A stretch of DNA of 64,000 nucleotides. It comes from Lumbricus rubellus. Its lineage: Eukaryota; Annelida; Clitellata; Crassiclitellata; Lumbricidae. The notes under the pieces are model-generated. The model saw only the letters and a program-made list of their open reading frames with translations. It was not told the origin of the DNA and did not search any database. The number at the start of each line of letters is the position of its first letter. Position 1 is the stretch's first letter. Below are positions 25,701 through 37,300 of the stretch, piece after piece. A program made the position numbers and the translations under genes. The stretch lies in the NCBI GenBank assembly GCA_945859605.1, contig OX243820.1, positions 22,982,450-23,046,449 on the forward strand. Direction: 5' to 3'.

Positions 25701-26101
25701 AGATTAATATTGAGCTTTATTTGAAAGTTTCCAGTGACATTCCCGATATTATAGTGTATTGTTAAGTTGTTTGATGTACACTTGTACAGCCTGTAGTTTT
25801 CTTTTTCATATCATTACAGAAGTTGATGATGATGACTTTTATTCAGTTTCAGATAAAGAAATCTGATGAAACGATCGCAAATCAGCTGCTTGCACTCTAC
25901 ACGGAAATACGCCAGTACAAGTACACGTGTAACTGCCAACTGTATCGGGAAATGATGGAAACAGCGATAGACAACGAGGACAAGAAAGACGAACTGTCTC
26001 GTCACCACGTTGACACCATACCAGAACGACTCTGTGCCACGTTAAAACAGTGGGGCCTAACTCGAATCAATCTGCAGCGGCGAAGATTTTCGATATTTTG
26101 A
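13583..26101 (+). CDS. FAM167-family protein with long N-terminal extension
   Basis: Three coding exons: 13583-14489, 21160-21764 and 25847-26101. Junctions are GT-AG (donors gtaatg, gtaagt) with matching phases, giving about 588 residues. The start ATG follows an in-frame TGA at 13565. The C-terminal exon matches human FAM167A/B: ELFQIKKSDETIANQL aligns without gaps to ELTEMRLQDQQLARQL, and the terminal LTRINLQRRRFSIF matches VTKMNINSRRFSLC. Vertebrate FAM167 proteins are about 200 residues, so the N-terminal two-thirds is an extension, low-complexity and polar. Within it are GILK (361-364) and KTVAF (404-408), in the form and order of SILK and RVxF protein phosphatase 1 docking motifs (inference). 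The family's function is poorly defined. Exons 2-3 carry the family identification; exon 1 is joined by phase and coding length only. Confidence 0.83.
14985..15335 (+). repeat. Degenerate LINE (L2/CR1-like) 3' region
   Basis: A plus-strand frame reads TTIAQTGSIAIIGPYLWNSL, resembling the conserved FSV.GP..WN.LP block of the LINE ORF2 C terminus. It ends in an ATTACATTACATT tail. It lies in intron 1 of the FAM167-family gene. Confidence 0.55.
18413..18740. repeat. Purine-rich (GA)n/(CAGA)n/(GGGA)n tract
   Basis: About 330 bp in which the plus strand is almost all A and G, with CAGA units at 18441-18500. The long S/L/C-rich minus-strand frames are artefacts. Such homopurine tracts can form triplexes, and this one lies in the sense strand of an intron. 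Confidence 0.85.
19616..19700. repeat. (AT)n microsatellite
   Basis: About 80 bp of alternating TA, self-complementary, in intron 1 of the FAM167-family gene. Confidence 0.9.
21825..21935 (-). repeat. LINE 3' end, minus orientation
   Basis: ATTC-type tail followed by gagtatttatatagctccccttaaatccgactgctcagaagc split across the module, the complement of the family's 3' end. It begins about 60 bp after the exon 2 donor of the FAM167-family gene and keeps the open frame running past the true exon end. Confidence 0.65.
21940..23480. other. Intron 2 sequence, nothing recognised
   Basis: I see no exon, element terminus or tandem repeat in this stretch of intron 2. Confidence 0.4.
23487..23622 (+). 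repeat. (AAGT/AGGT)n array full of GTAAGT donor motifs
   Basis: Diverged 4-bp repeat giving about ten GTAAGT hexamers on the sense strand of FAM167-family intron 2, each a consensus 5' splice site. Confidence 0.85.
23809..24034 (+). mobile_element. tRNA-derived SINE, subfamily B
   Basis: A box tggtgtagtgg, B box ggttcgaatcc at 23857-23867, body gggaccttgggcaagtcct, LINE-type 3' module gagcgcctctgagtag, then an ACAAACAA tail. Its tRNA-like part (gtatgttcgttgccttgcag, then cacctcaagtc) is shared with the copy at 53.9 kb and differs from subfamily A. Confidence 0.88.
25080..25345 (+). repeat. Possible LINE/SINE 3'-end remnant
   Basis: Pyrimidine-rich stretch ending ttgagcgcctggttacagcg...gggtgcgctgtagaactt and an ATTACAATG tail, like other non-LTR 3' ends in the window but diverged. 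It lies in intron 2 of the FAM167-family gene. Confidence 0.35.
25411..25642. mobile_element. hAT-type MITE (caggggcggatccag termini)
   Basis: The left end caagggcggatacag pairs with the right end ctggatccgcccctg. The termini are of the caggggcggatccag type known from animal hAT MITEs. Flanks share gcaacac(c), offset by two bases, so the duplication is imperfect. The interior has G and A homopolymers and two copies of cgccaaaaaagttgatgacc-type sequence. It lies 200 bp before exon 3 of the FAM167-family gene. Confidence 0.65.
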
Positions 26102-26612
26102 TGCGCTTTCATGCTGTAGCGAGGATTGAGCTTTGTCGTTTCAGCTAAGCCAGGAGTTCCGTGAACTGAGAAATAACCAGAAACTTGTGTGAAACTGTGT
26201 AGCACCTATTCGAGAAGTTCAGAAGGTTAATTAATTGTTGAACTCGGAGGAGGACAGACTATGGAGGGTTAATGACCTGCAGAAAACCTTATGTAAAGTT
26301 GTTTAGTTCAGGCTGACTAGAAGTGCATGTTTTGCTGTTAATGCAGATGTGGAAGTGTTCAAAGATTTTGTGTGCTTTAGAAATTATGTTTTACTAGATA
26401 CCTCTCTCGTGCAGTGCATTAGGCGCTACTACAATGAAGACTTGACTGCTGTCTTGAAATCTACTTTGAAATGAACACAGACTCTGGTTGTTTTATTGGG
26501 TATAATAGCAGCAGTTTAATACTGTAAATATATTTGTAAAGTTATAAATTGCTATCGTTAAATGCACTTACTGATCATATGACTTACTCTCTCCAACAGC
26601 TGATATTTGAGC

Positions 26613-26618
26613 AATAAA
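26613..26618 (+). promoter_or_regulatory. Candidate polyadenylation signal, FAM167-family gene
   Basis: AATAAA about 510 bp after the stop codon, the first canonical hexamer I see downstream of the stop. Confidence 0.45.
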
Positions 26619-26639
26619 GTAATTGTTATACCAGTAAAT

Positions 26640-27400
26640 AGAAAAACTGGGAAATTTTTCAATATGTATAGGTGTGAATCTGTGATAACCTGACGAGTTT
26701 TTTCTAACTTGGGAATATAGCATAAATTTGATTGGTCTCACCCTACCATTTTCTGGGAGTTTCTGAAGATTCAAATGTGTTTGTGCTTATAGCATAGGTA
26801 ATGCGTTCAGCTGCTGACTGATTTGTTGAGATTTCGTTATTCTTAAGCATGTCTTTCACCTTGTGTCTAATGCAAGGCAAGGTGTTGCATGTGTTGGTTT
26901 GCTAGGAAACCTATATATGCGGTTATTTTGCAGCGGTTTCTCTTGTGTGTTTTTGTGTGCAACAAGGCTTCTTGGAGGCTGCTGAAAGTCTGTCTATGCA
27001 GTTATATAGTAACCATGGTGATTGTTTGTTTGATTGATTGATTGAACTCTGTCGTCTGAGGTATTGTACTAATTTTGGCAGAGTTCTTGCAATACTTGGT
27101 CTTTGTGTATAGAACGTGTATCGACTTTGTTGTCGATAAGAAGAAACCTGTGATTGCAATGTGTCAAAATTTACTACAGCAGCCTTTTTACTGTTTTGTT
27201 ATTGTATGACTAACTTGTGTTCAATATATACTGTAAGACCAGCACCAATTGTGGATGACTTAGTTTCTTTATTGCTTACCTTCATAATACTAGAGGCTGA
27301 TCAATGCTGGATGATAAGCTGATGTCCCTCGTATGGACAGTGAGAAATGTTTTCTAGATTTACTTTACAATATCATTGTTTGGAATCAGTGCTAAAAGTG
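26640..27400. other. Intergenic, nothing recognised
   Basis: No coding or mobile-element signal identified between the FAM167-family 3' UTR and the repeat block at 27.4 kb. Confidence 0.35.
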
Positions 27401-27423
27401 TAGAAAAAGTGCCTGGACGCCCC

Positions 27424-28805
27424 TTACCTTTCCAAAAGATGTGCCAGAACGCCCCTTACATTTTTAGGTGTGCTGGCCAAATAAGTGGCAGAACGGCATA
27501 GAGATTTGAAAATAAGTGCCAGGACCCCCTTCATGACCGTCTTGCCACACTTTAAGCCCTGTTTGGAATTGAGTATATACAGCAATATTATTTTATACTA
27601 GTATATACACTGTGAGGCATAAAAAACAAAGCCACTAGAAAAATTGCTATGATTTTAACAATATTCAAGCAATGTCAATGAAATTTGGGGAAATTATAGC
27701 TAAATAGCAGGCAATGTAAAAAGATTATCAGTTTGTACTTAAACTGTCCACCTTTAGCTTCTACGCATGCGCGAAGTCGCTTGTGCCATTCACGCACCCC
27801 CTAGTCAATAAATTTGCTGTTCAAGATCATTCCAAGCTTTCACGTTTCGCTTACAAAGATCTTCAACATCACGTACCTTTGTTTTGTTCACCATTTCTTG
27901 CATGCTTCCCCATATTTTATAATCGAAAGGATTCAGATTTGGGCTGTTAGGGGGCCCTAGTGTAGGAGTTACGAAGCCAGGAGTTTCATTCATCAGAAGT
28001 GCAACCGTTTATCGTGTTCTGTGCGCTAGAGTAGCCCCTTGCTGGAAAATGTAAAATTCAGAGCTCTCGGATTTCAAGTAGAAGGCATTCCATGGGTAAA
28101 ACATCTCTGTAGTGTTGGCCGTTGATTTTTACCCCCGGTTTAACTAAGTGAATCGACATGCGCCCCAGAGAAGAAACGCCGACTGGCTCCGTCAGCGATT
28201 TGCTAAACGTCGAACGTGTGCATAAAAGGCGGTCGGCTGCAATATCTCTCTTTCGAGTTCCAACTGCTACATACAGACGATCATTTTGAGTTTTGCTACG
28301 AGAAGCAGGATATGGTGTACAAAACAACAGTTCGTGATGTTGAAGATCTTCGTAAGAGAATTATGCAAGCTTGGAACGATCTTGACCAGTGAATTATTGA
28401 CTCGGCGGTGCGTGAATGGCGCAAACGACTTCGCGCATGCGTAGAAGCTAAAGGCGGACAGTTTGAGTACAAACTGAAAATCTGTTCACATTGCCTGCTA
28501 TTTGGCTATAAGTTTCCTGAATTTCATTGACATTGCTTGAACATTGTTAAATTTATAACAATTTTTCCAGTGGCTTTGTTTTTTATGCCTCACAGTGTAT
28601 ATATATTTACATATATATTTACCTTTCCAAAAGAAGTGCCAGTGCCCCTTACATTTTCAGGTGTGCTGACCAAATAAGTGGCAGGACAGCATAGAGATTT
28701 GAAAGTAAGTGCCAGGACGCCATCCATGACCGTCCTGCCACACTTTAAGGCTTTAAGCCCTGTTTGGAATTGAGTATTATACACAATATTATTTTATACT
28801 AGTAT
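27424..28805. repeat. Direct-repeat pair flanking a mariner element
   Basis: 27424-27605 and 28619-28805 are diverged direct copies: both begin ttacctttccaaaaga, contain ataagtggcag and catagagatttga, and end tactagtat. A third partial copy lies at 39083-39173. Each copy has a hairpin of the form gtgccaggacg...cgtcctgcca followed by acactttaag. Confidence 0.8.
27608..28597. mobile_element. Mariner-type element, degenerate, with inverted transposase ends
   Basis: TA-flanked 990-bp element with long terminal inverted repeats beginning cactgtgaggcataaaaa. The minus strand from about 28327 to 27740 carries a broken transposase: GRMSIHLVKPGVKINGQHYR, then after stops and shifts GPPNSPNLNPFDYKIWG and VRDVEDLCKRNVKAWNDLEQ. 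NPFDY is the usual place of the third catalytic acid in mariner-like enzymes. The right end encodes the C-terminal block again on the plus strand (VRDVEDLRKRIMQAWNDLDQ, then REWRKRLRACVEAKGGQFE). So both ends derive from the 3' end of a mariner. It cannot encode an active enzyme. Confidence 0.85.
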
Positions 28806-29050
28806 CAATCAATCAATCAATCACATAAATTTATATGGCACTCCCAGCCAAGGTCTGGTCAAAAAGAAAGGTCTTGAGAAAACGGTAGAAAGAGCCAGCA
28901 GAGTCATGGGGAAGAGAAAAGAGAGCCGCAGGGAGGCCATTTGATAGATATTCTGTAGACCTGTGCCTGTTACAGGACTGGCAATAAAAATTCATGATAA
29001 CATAAACAGAGGAATGAAGAAAGATAGGCCTACGACGCATCAAAGGATGT
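28801..29050 (-). repeat. LINE 3' end with (AATC)n tail
   Basis: (ATCA)n then, on the minus strand, an ORF end reading GLPAALFSLPHDSAGSF and FLKTFLFDQTLAGSAI, corresponding to the LKTVLFDRGWTGSAPE end of the copy at 51.8 kb. Confidence 0.7.
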
Positions 29051-29324
29051 GGAATTTATGGATGGAATCTTCCTTGATACTATAGAAACAAATAAGATGG
29101 CATTAGATAAACAAAAATCTTTGAAAACAGACGAAATCTCGCATCGAGTTTAACATATGGAGCTATCATGATGATACATTGTAGACAAAATAGTCTGCTA
29201 TATTAAAATTCAAACCATTCAGCTTTTATGATGTTATGTAATGTAGGCTACAGTAATAATAATTATTTAATATAATTCCTTGAAAGTTGAAACAATATCA
29301 AACTGGCATGCACTTTAAAGACTT

Positions 29325-29415
29325 TTCTCTTTAGCCGGGGTTGAATCAGGAGCACTTCTGTGTAGGGGTCTTGAGGGGGCGCTATATAAATCTCTTAAAT
29401 TAAATGAATGAATGG
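29325..29415 (+). repeat. LINE 3'-end fragment
   Basis: gccggggttgaatcaggagc followed by cttgagggggcgctatataaat and an AATGAATGA tail: the family's 3' end without any upstream coding part. Confidence 0.65.
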
Positions 29416-29689
29416 CAGACATAGGCTGCATCTGAGAGAAATCGATAGAATTGTAATTTACAGTTTAGAAAGCTCTGGTCTGCATATGAAGTTAAATTTA
29501 AGGGAAAAGTGTCTGACAGAAGACCAAGATCAACAGACCCCTGCTGAGTTGTGAACTGTTGGAGGTTTTAATTATTCAAAATGGCTGGTAAATTTTAATT
29601 TAATGCCTGCAGATAATAATAATTATAAGCTAGATAACAGTTACAAAACTTGAGTGAAAAGTAGCTGTAGCTGTAGAACTAGAAAGGAA

Positions 29690-29990
29690 AGGCTTGATGA
29701 AAAGCGAGTGGCTGTGTGGCAATTGAGTAGGCCTAGTTGGCAAAGAAACTGCCCCTCCCTCGGTGACCGTTCAGCGACGCATCTCCATTCGCTTAGCTGT
29801 GCGGGTCGAACTCCGTGTCCCCATTCCCGGACTGATATCAGACAGCATCCTACGTTCTCTGTGGGTGACCCTGCAACTTGGTATGAACTTCTGGTGGTGC
29901 ACACACTAGGCCTACTGTGTTCCTTCTGACTACTGTTTGACCGGCGTAGCTTTTGCTGCAGGAAGCGTTTTATTGAGTAGATAGGCCAAC
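29690..29990 (+). repeat. Degenerate LINE ORF2 C-terminal fragment
   Basis: The plus frame contains HSRTDIRQHPTFSVGDPATW, which aligns with RSRTAIRQRRAFSVAGPATW of the LINE at 51.8-52.4 kb. No gene of its own. TAGGCCTA sites fall within and after it. Confidence 0.7.
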
Positions 29991-30501
29991 AGCAACAACA
30001 ATATAAAAAAACCAGGCTATAAAATAAATTATTTTAAAAATATGTCATCAACTAAAATGGACAGCTTCATGACTCTGATAAAGAGTTATAGACGAATCAT
30101 GTTGGCTTTTTTCCAACTGAGACTCTGAGAGTAGGTCTACCGTTATCAAAGATATTGCGGTTACTTAGCCTAGGCCTACTCGGTCTATTTTGACGAATGA
30201 GTTTGTTCACAGAAACTGCTTTCTGTTGTCATTTAGGCTAATTGTCAACTGCAGTGGGCGTCGCTTTGCTGTAATGATTAATGAGGAACTTAATTGGACT
30301 ACAAATGGTTGTGTGCATGTGATTTGCAATCGTATGTAGGCAATGTAAATATCTAATGCTGGATAAGAATTTGAGGATGTCAACTGGTCAAGTCGAGGAG
30401 ACAGCTTGGCGCTATGGCGAAAGTTGTTAATGGCGACAATCCTGAGATACCGTGGCGCAGGTGAGAGCGTGTACTGTGTGGCTAAGATGAGTTTCCGTAG
30501 C

Positions 30502-30548
30502 GGTGGCGGCGGCAGCGGCGGCGGCAGCAGCAGCAGCAGCAGCAGCAG
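30502..30548. repeat. (GGC)n(AGC)n triplet repeat
   Basis: GGCGGCGGCAGC then nine or so AGC units. A 21-codon frame from ATG 30487 (MSFRSGGGG...) runs through it, most likely a chance frame. Its position 0.8 kb before the EFHC1 start would allow it to be in 5' UTR, but nothing shows that. Confidence 0.8.
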
Positions 30549-30702
30549 TGAATGAAAGTTAGGCCTAATACAGCTTCTTTGCTGCAGCACGTTAGCAACA
30601 CGACTCTTTTCATGAGGACTGTTAAGAGAAAAGTAATGCTATCCAAAAATGTGCATTGGTGTAATTTGGTGAAGCGCTACGAATAGGCCTACATAAGGAA
30701 GA

Positions 30703-30906
30703 AAAATTATTAGCACCGATGCCAGAGGGGCTAGGGGTTAAGCCCCCTAAAAGGCCATCCCGGCTTTTTACATGAAAAAATGAAATATTTTAATGTTTAG
30801 CTAACAAATGGAATACATCCATGAGATTTCAACCAAATGACTAAAAAATTCCTCCGCGAGGATTCAGCCAAAAAACGGAAAACCTGGCGCCGCCACTGAA
30901 AATTAT
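30703..30906. mobile_element. hAT-type MITE with perfect 8-bp target duplication
   Basis: The body is 30711-30898 (188 bp), flanked on both sides by aaaattat. The right end ctggcgccgccactg is the typical cagtggcggcgccag terminus in reverse; the left end tagcaccgatgccag is a decayed version. A similar left terminus occurs alone at 38484. It lies 0.4 kb upstream of the EFHC1 start codon. Confidence 0.75.
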
Positions 30907-31310
30907 ATTAATGAATATTTTAAATTATTAATGAATAGCCTAAAGCAGACACGTTCGGGTAGACAACGATCAATGCTATTTAGCCTACTTCATCCTGCCT
31001 CTGAGACAATAATAGGAACAGAATAGGCCTAATGAAACACGACACGAATGGCCACTCTATATAATTATTACAAGATGATGCTGCTGCATGGTGATTTCAT
31101 ATTGATGATGACGACAACGACGACGACGACGACGAAGGTACAAATTTTGATGTCAACGGTTTGCCATAAAACGTGTAATCGCTAATTAAAGATCTTGCTA
31201 AAGATCACTATATTATTAGCAAGACGTAGTCTGCTAACGTTCAATCTGTTCAAAGGAGTGTTTAAAAATTTAATTATAGTCGAGTATCGAAAAGTTTTAT
31301 TTCTTAGAGT

Positions 31311-34300
31311 ATGGAGGGGCTTCCATTTTTACCGGGAAATACTTTTCAAGATCCTACTGTAAGTTTATACTGGATAGATAGTTCAAACTAGATTAAAATA
31401 CGCGGTTATAACCTAGACATAGACCTAGTTGACACTTGAAAGATGTCATGATTGAGAAGCGTTGATTTGAGTTCAAGTTGGGAACTTTTCGTTTTGGAAT
31501 AAAACTTGAAATGATCTTCTTGGGCAAGCACAGTTCTAAAACCCTGTTGTTTACAGTTTTCTTGCTTTTAGTATTGTAGGCCTATCGTTGGAGATATAAA
31601 AGCTTCGATTAGTCTTAAGTTGTGGCAAGCGATCTAGTTTCACATCAATACTATTTGATACCAATATTTAATAAATCAAGGTAATTAATTTGAGACATAA
31701 TTATTTCATTTAGAGAATGGTTGATTTTCCGTAAACAAACCATACCCACGAGTTATGTTATGGTTGCCAAAGTCACAAACAATTATAATGAGGACACAAA
31801 CAGAACTTCCGCTTTACGAGTTGCTTTTGGAGCAATGGAACAGGGCATTTTGGAGTGCAAGAAGCCACGACGGACGTTTATGTGTGTATGGCTTATCAAG
31901 ATTGTTTCTAAAGAATGCGACTTGCTTCTAGACAGTTTCCAAAAACAAAGACATGACCACAAAATTGAGACCGAGACCAAGGCAATAGCTTCCCAATATA
32001 GAACATAAGCGTAATTCTCCTAACTTCTACTAGATGATTGCCAAGGAATCATGCCACTGATGATGATGTACATACCGAAAGTTAAATGATACTGTTGTGA
32101 AGTATAATTATTACTCCTGTTTCACTTTCAAGTAAAAATTCATCTGTCACCTATATTCTGTTGACTCTAATAAATTGTAGAAAACCAAGTTCCATGTTAG
32201 CCACAGCTTAGACTATAAGAATGGCTATCGTATCCGGAGGCGACCGGAAGTTACTGTTGGTGGAATGCCTCTTCCATTCAACAATCTGTCTGAGAGAGAA
32301 CTTGAAGCACTTGCTAACTTCAAGCCAACCTTGACCTATGGACAAGCCAAGCAAGCTCCTCCGGAAGATTTTATACCAGCTCATGTGGCATGGGACAAAA
32401 AGGTAGTTGTTGCTTGTTGTGTAAAATGAATTTAAGTATCCAATTTTTTAAGTTGATTTAAACTATGACACTTCTTCCTTGTACATGTGATTTGACTGAA
32501 CTTAACAGGCTCTTCTTAAGAATTCTTCATTTGTTTCTCACTTCCTGCATTAATTCATTCACTGGGATGAACTGTACTTTTGAGGAGTCTTAATTCTCAA
32601 TGCATTGAGAAGCAGGTAACAAATGCAGAGTGTTGCTTATGCAGATGAAGATTTAGACAGATTTTGGGATGCCAATGATCGGTAACTTTGTAACTTGTTG
32701 TACTTTGCCAGTGTTACCGGTAATATGAATAAACGAATACAATACAATACAATAGATGTTTTATTATGATAAATACAATTGGATCAATAGGCTGAAGTGC
32801 AAGCAATGACTCTTTAGTATTCTGCAGTTTCCATGTTTGACCACTGACAGTCAAGTATTAGATTTGAATATATATAATTAATTATACATTATATAATAAT
32901 TATATGTATATATAGTTGTATATTATGTATATTCATTCATTCATTCCAGAAATTTATACAGCACCCCTTCAAGAGGCTTTGTTTGTTTGTGCACTTGTTA
33001 TAGCGCCCCTTCAAGCTCTCTCTACTCAGAGGCGCTCCCGATGCAGAGTGGACACTACATCGAAGTTTCACGCCGAAGTGCTGAGCAATTGTAAGTGAAG
33101 GACTTGCCCAAGGTCCTTACGCGGGGAGGTGGATTCGAACCTCGAACCTTCCGGCTTCAAGGCAACGACGCCACCACTAGACCACCGCGCCCCAAAAATG
33201 CTCAAATGCATTACATACATGCATGTGCAATGTTTACATACACATACCGGGTATGTACATACAATGTCATACATACCAGGTACATATATACATACATACA
33301 TACATACATACATACATACATACATACATACATACATACATACATACATGCATACACACACACATGCATACTAACTTTAAGTCAGATGTGGTGTACTGGT
33401 TGTTTCTGCAAAGCCATGCTGAGCATACGTATAAGATCTTTGTGTTTATGGATGCTTTATGCTTACGCTCAAGTGTTTATTTATCTGGAAGCGATGTACT
33501 TTCATGTTTCATCTCTTTTTTCTGATATTGCGACAAGTGTTCTTCGTCTGTGGTGCAAGAAAAAAACATCGGTTTATATGCCCTGTGTGTTATGATAATT
33601 ATAATGAGGCCTATGTATATGTAGGAATTTCTGATGTTCGTTTGCTGTGAAAACATTGGCAATTTCTTCTATAGAGTAGTGCTAGGCACGATTGCCACTG
33701 CTTTCATTCAACCATTTTTAAAAATATATTATGTGGTTGACTTTGTATTTAAAACATGTTGCTGCAAGTGCGTTGAATAGAATAAGTCTGGTATTGCAGA
33801 GTTTAAATCAAAGTTAAAAACTCATTTGTTTTCATTGCATTAGAACTAGATTTGTATTGAAGCGTGTTCTTGTGCAAGACTTGTTTTTGTTAAAGCGTGG
33901 TATAAATGACTAATCATATTGTATTGTATGGTTTCAGGTCCTTCGATTCTATGCGTGGTTTAAGCAGACGGTGCATGAGTCACCCGCTGAGCATTACCGT
34001 GTCCGTCATGTCCACATCTTCTACTATTTGGAGGACGATTCCATTGCTGTCCTGGAGCCAAGGGTCGATAACAGTGGCATCAATCAAGGTCTTTGTTATT
34101 CTCTGAACTGCATTTTTTGTGGTCTGAATATTATAGTGTTACCATCTTGCTGAGCAGAAGTTGTCAAGCCAAAAGAGCTTTTTGTGGTGTGGAAGCAAAC
34201 ACTTTGTCTGATTACAATGAATGGCCATGTGCATTGCTCTCTAGCTGCTGTGACTTCCATTATTTTCAATAATATTATGCATGTGTGATTTCTGGCTACA

Positions 34301-37300
34301 ATGGTGGCTGCTCTTGGCAAACATTACTCATCAGTGTGATGGGAAAAGTCAGCAGTGTTGAAACACAAGGAATGTGTGATAAACCCATGAGACCTATAGA
34401 TGAAACGCATGAACTGTGCAGCATTAATGCAGCCAATATTGAGAAATAACAGAATCTGTGAGCTCAGGGTGTCTGTCTGTTGTGGGGAGTCTAGTCATTT
34501 GATTGATTCACAAGTTTTGTGCATTTGACAGTTGAACCCTTTCCTTATCTTTCTTCCATGCCAGTGGAATTGGGGGATTAACCAGTTTTCAGGCTTTGCG
34601 GTTTTGCTTGGGAGTTGGGACTTAGTGATGATCCCTTTATTGGAATTCTGCCACATTAGAGAATCGTGCACAGTAACTGGATGAATGGATTTGACTAATG
34701 ACCAAGGACAATGAGGTCATTTGTTTATAGACGCTGCCACTAGCAGCGTCAGGAACGGTGATGATGATAATGATGATGGTGGTGGTGGTGTTGGTGATGA
34801 TGATGGTGGACCATTGGTGGTGGTGGTGGTGGTGGTGGTGGTGGTGGTGGTGGTGGTGGTGGTGGTGGTGGTAGTGGTGGTAGTGATGATGATGATAATA
34901 ATGATGATGATAAAGATGGTGAGATAACCATGCTACCAGTTTGTAAGTTATTGTTGAATTTGAGCAGTTTGTAGCTCTGCATTCCAGGATTCCACTATTG
35001 CTTATAAGACCATCAATTTCAACGCGGTGTAAGTTGTAATGTATTGATTAACGTGCTAGTCAGTCAGTCAATACGTAGAAGTTCAAATCCCCAAAGGGGC
35101 AGAATGAGTTGTTGCTACATCTGTGTCCCTAGACAACTGAATTATGATGAGTACTCTGACCATACGTGTCAGTGGGAATATGAAATGGCAATGGAGGGGG
35201 CTGACACCCTCCACCTATATGCTGAGGCTAAGAAAGTGAAGTCGCTAACACTTTATACCCATGACTGCCTCTCAGGCTAGCTCAAGCAACTGCTTTTCTG
35301 CTTCAAGTTCAACAGGTACGCAGTGTTGTTGTTATCATCATCATCTGTGTATAAGATGCTTGGCTGGTATCTTAAATAAGAAGAGCTTATCAGACCGTTC
35401 AGAGGGGGGGGGAAGCACTGCATACCATAAATACCTATGGTATTATATTTCAGCTTTTCTGAAACTGAATGTCAATTCCGCACTACATCATGAGGAAGCT
35501 GGAGTGTAAAGAGCTGGGAACATGATGTCTGGAGCATACCATAATATAACCAAAGATATTTTATTCGAAGATGATATCTGTTGCTAGCTACAGCGTGATG
35601 TATATGAACATATCTGCTGCAACTCCTATGACCAAGGAAGATTGACTGATACACACACACATACACACACACTCTCGAACACCCGCATGCATGCACACCC
35701 GCATGTACACCTAAGCACACACATAGACACTACAGATTATAAACAATATAAGCATGGTATCTATTGCTAGCAGTTCTATAAGCAGTGATTCCGGTAATGC
35801 CTGAATTCATGGATTCAAATCCATGGGTGCATCATAAAATTGATTTAAATAGACTTACTGTGTAGAGTGACTGTGGGATTGACAGTTGGCAATATTTCAG
35901 AGCATGTGGCAGGCTGGGGCACAGAAGGTGCCTATCCACAATGGGGGTTTGGGATGTGGGAAGGGGATTGATAAGCAACCCTTTTCCAGAAATTTGTTGC
36001 AAACTAAATTTTAAATAAAGAATCTTTTAAGCATACAAACAGTCAAATTAGGCTTTAAAAGGTTAATTCTGGTCTTTATTATCAGTCATATACATCACAC
36101 AAAACTCATTGAGCCTTAAAATTTTTAAACATTTATCTTTTATTCTCGAAATGTAGTCTGTAGGCAAGGCCCCATGAGCAAGAAATGCATGGTCGTCAGA
36201 CCAGAAATGGCCTGAGGGGCGGCTCTTTGACAACACTGAAATAGTTTATACTAAACAGCTCGAATAGACTTCTGCAAACCATCTAATTTATAACAACAGA
36301 CTGTGAGAGGCCTGGATCATTTCCAAATTTTGAGACCCATGTCCCAGGTCATATTGAATTTGACGATGATTGACATGCCAAAGGCCTACCTGTATAAATA
36401 ACAGGTAGAAACTTGACATGCCACAGAAATATAGTTGAGGTCCTTCTGTCCTCTTCTCTGACATGACTTGCAGATCTTCAAGCATATTATTATCTATGTA
36501 TAATTGACTCTTTGTTGCGCTTGATTTTCTGTATTGTTTAGAAGAAATGTCTTTCCTACATTATGTGAACGCATAGGTAATTATTGCAAATTTAAACTTT
36601 GCTGATTTCTTGATTGAGAATTTTATTATTTAGTCAGTTTCAATTTGCCTGAATCATTATTACAAGATTGCAGACCAAACCTGCAGCGATGGCCCATGAT
36701 GTGCTAGTTTACGGGTGCATTACAGTGCCAATTGTTATCACAGGTGTTAAATAAGAGACAGCTAAAATTGTTTTATGAATAGAGTTTCTTAAGACCTGAA
36801 TTTTCTAATTATTATGAGTTCTCAGAGGTACTTTAAGAAATGATGCCAGTAACCAGTGTGATACCAGAGCTGTAAATGTCATAACATTAAAGACATTGCA
36901 CATTATGCACAAGATTAGCTCAGTTAACATCTATAGCAATGCTTTTATAAGGTTATTTAAAGAATTGTAGACTTAAAGGCTAACAATGGTGTCTGCTATC
37001 TTTTGTTTGTTAAAGGTATAATAATAAGACGACAAAGAATCCCTAAGAATGATGTCGGAGATCACTGGACATGGAAAGAAATGAACAATGGAACCAACAT
37101 TACCATCTATGGCAAAATCTTCCATATCTATGACTGTGACAAGTGGAGCAGGGTACTTAAAAGCTGATTACTTTTAATGCAGCAAAGGTTTTGTGTTGAG
37201 CTGGTTTATTGTAAGCTAGGTTGGCAATCCTGAGTTCAGCATGGCATCACTACTAATTACTAGCATTCATTCATTCATTTCATTGATTCGAAGGTTTTAT

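Noticed and set aside
30487..30552. Short Gly/Ser ORF upstream of EFHC1 as a uORF
   Set aside because: Encoded by a GGC/AGC triplet repeat, 0.8 kb from the start codon, with no evidence that it is in the transcript.
34749..34982. Polyproline/polyhistidine minus-strand frame
   Set aside because: Translation of the (GGT/GAT)n repeat in EFHC1 intron 3.
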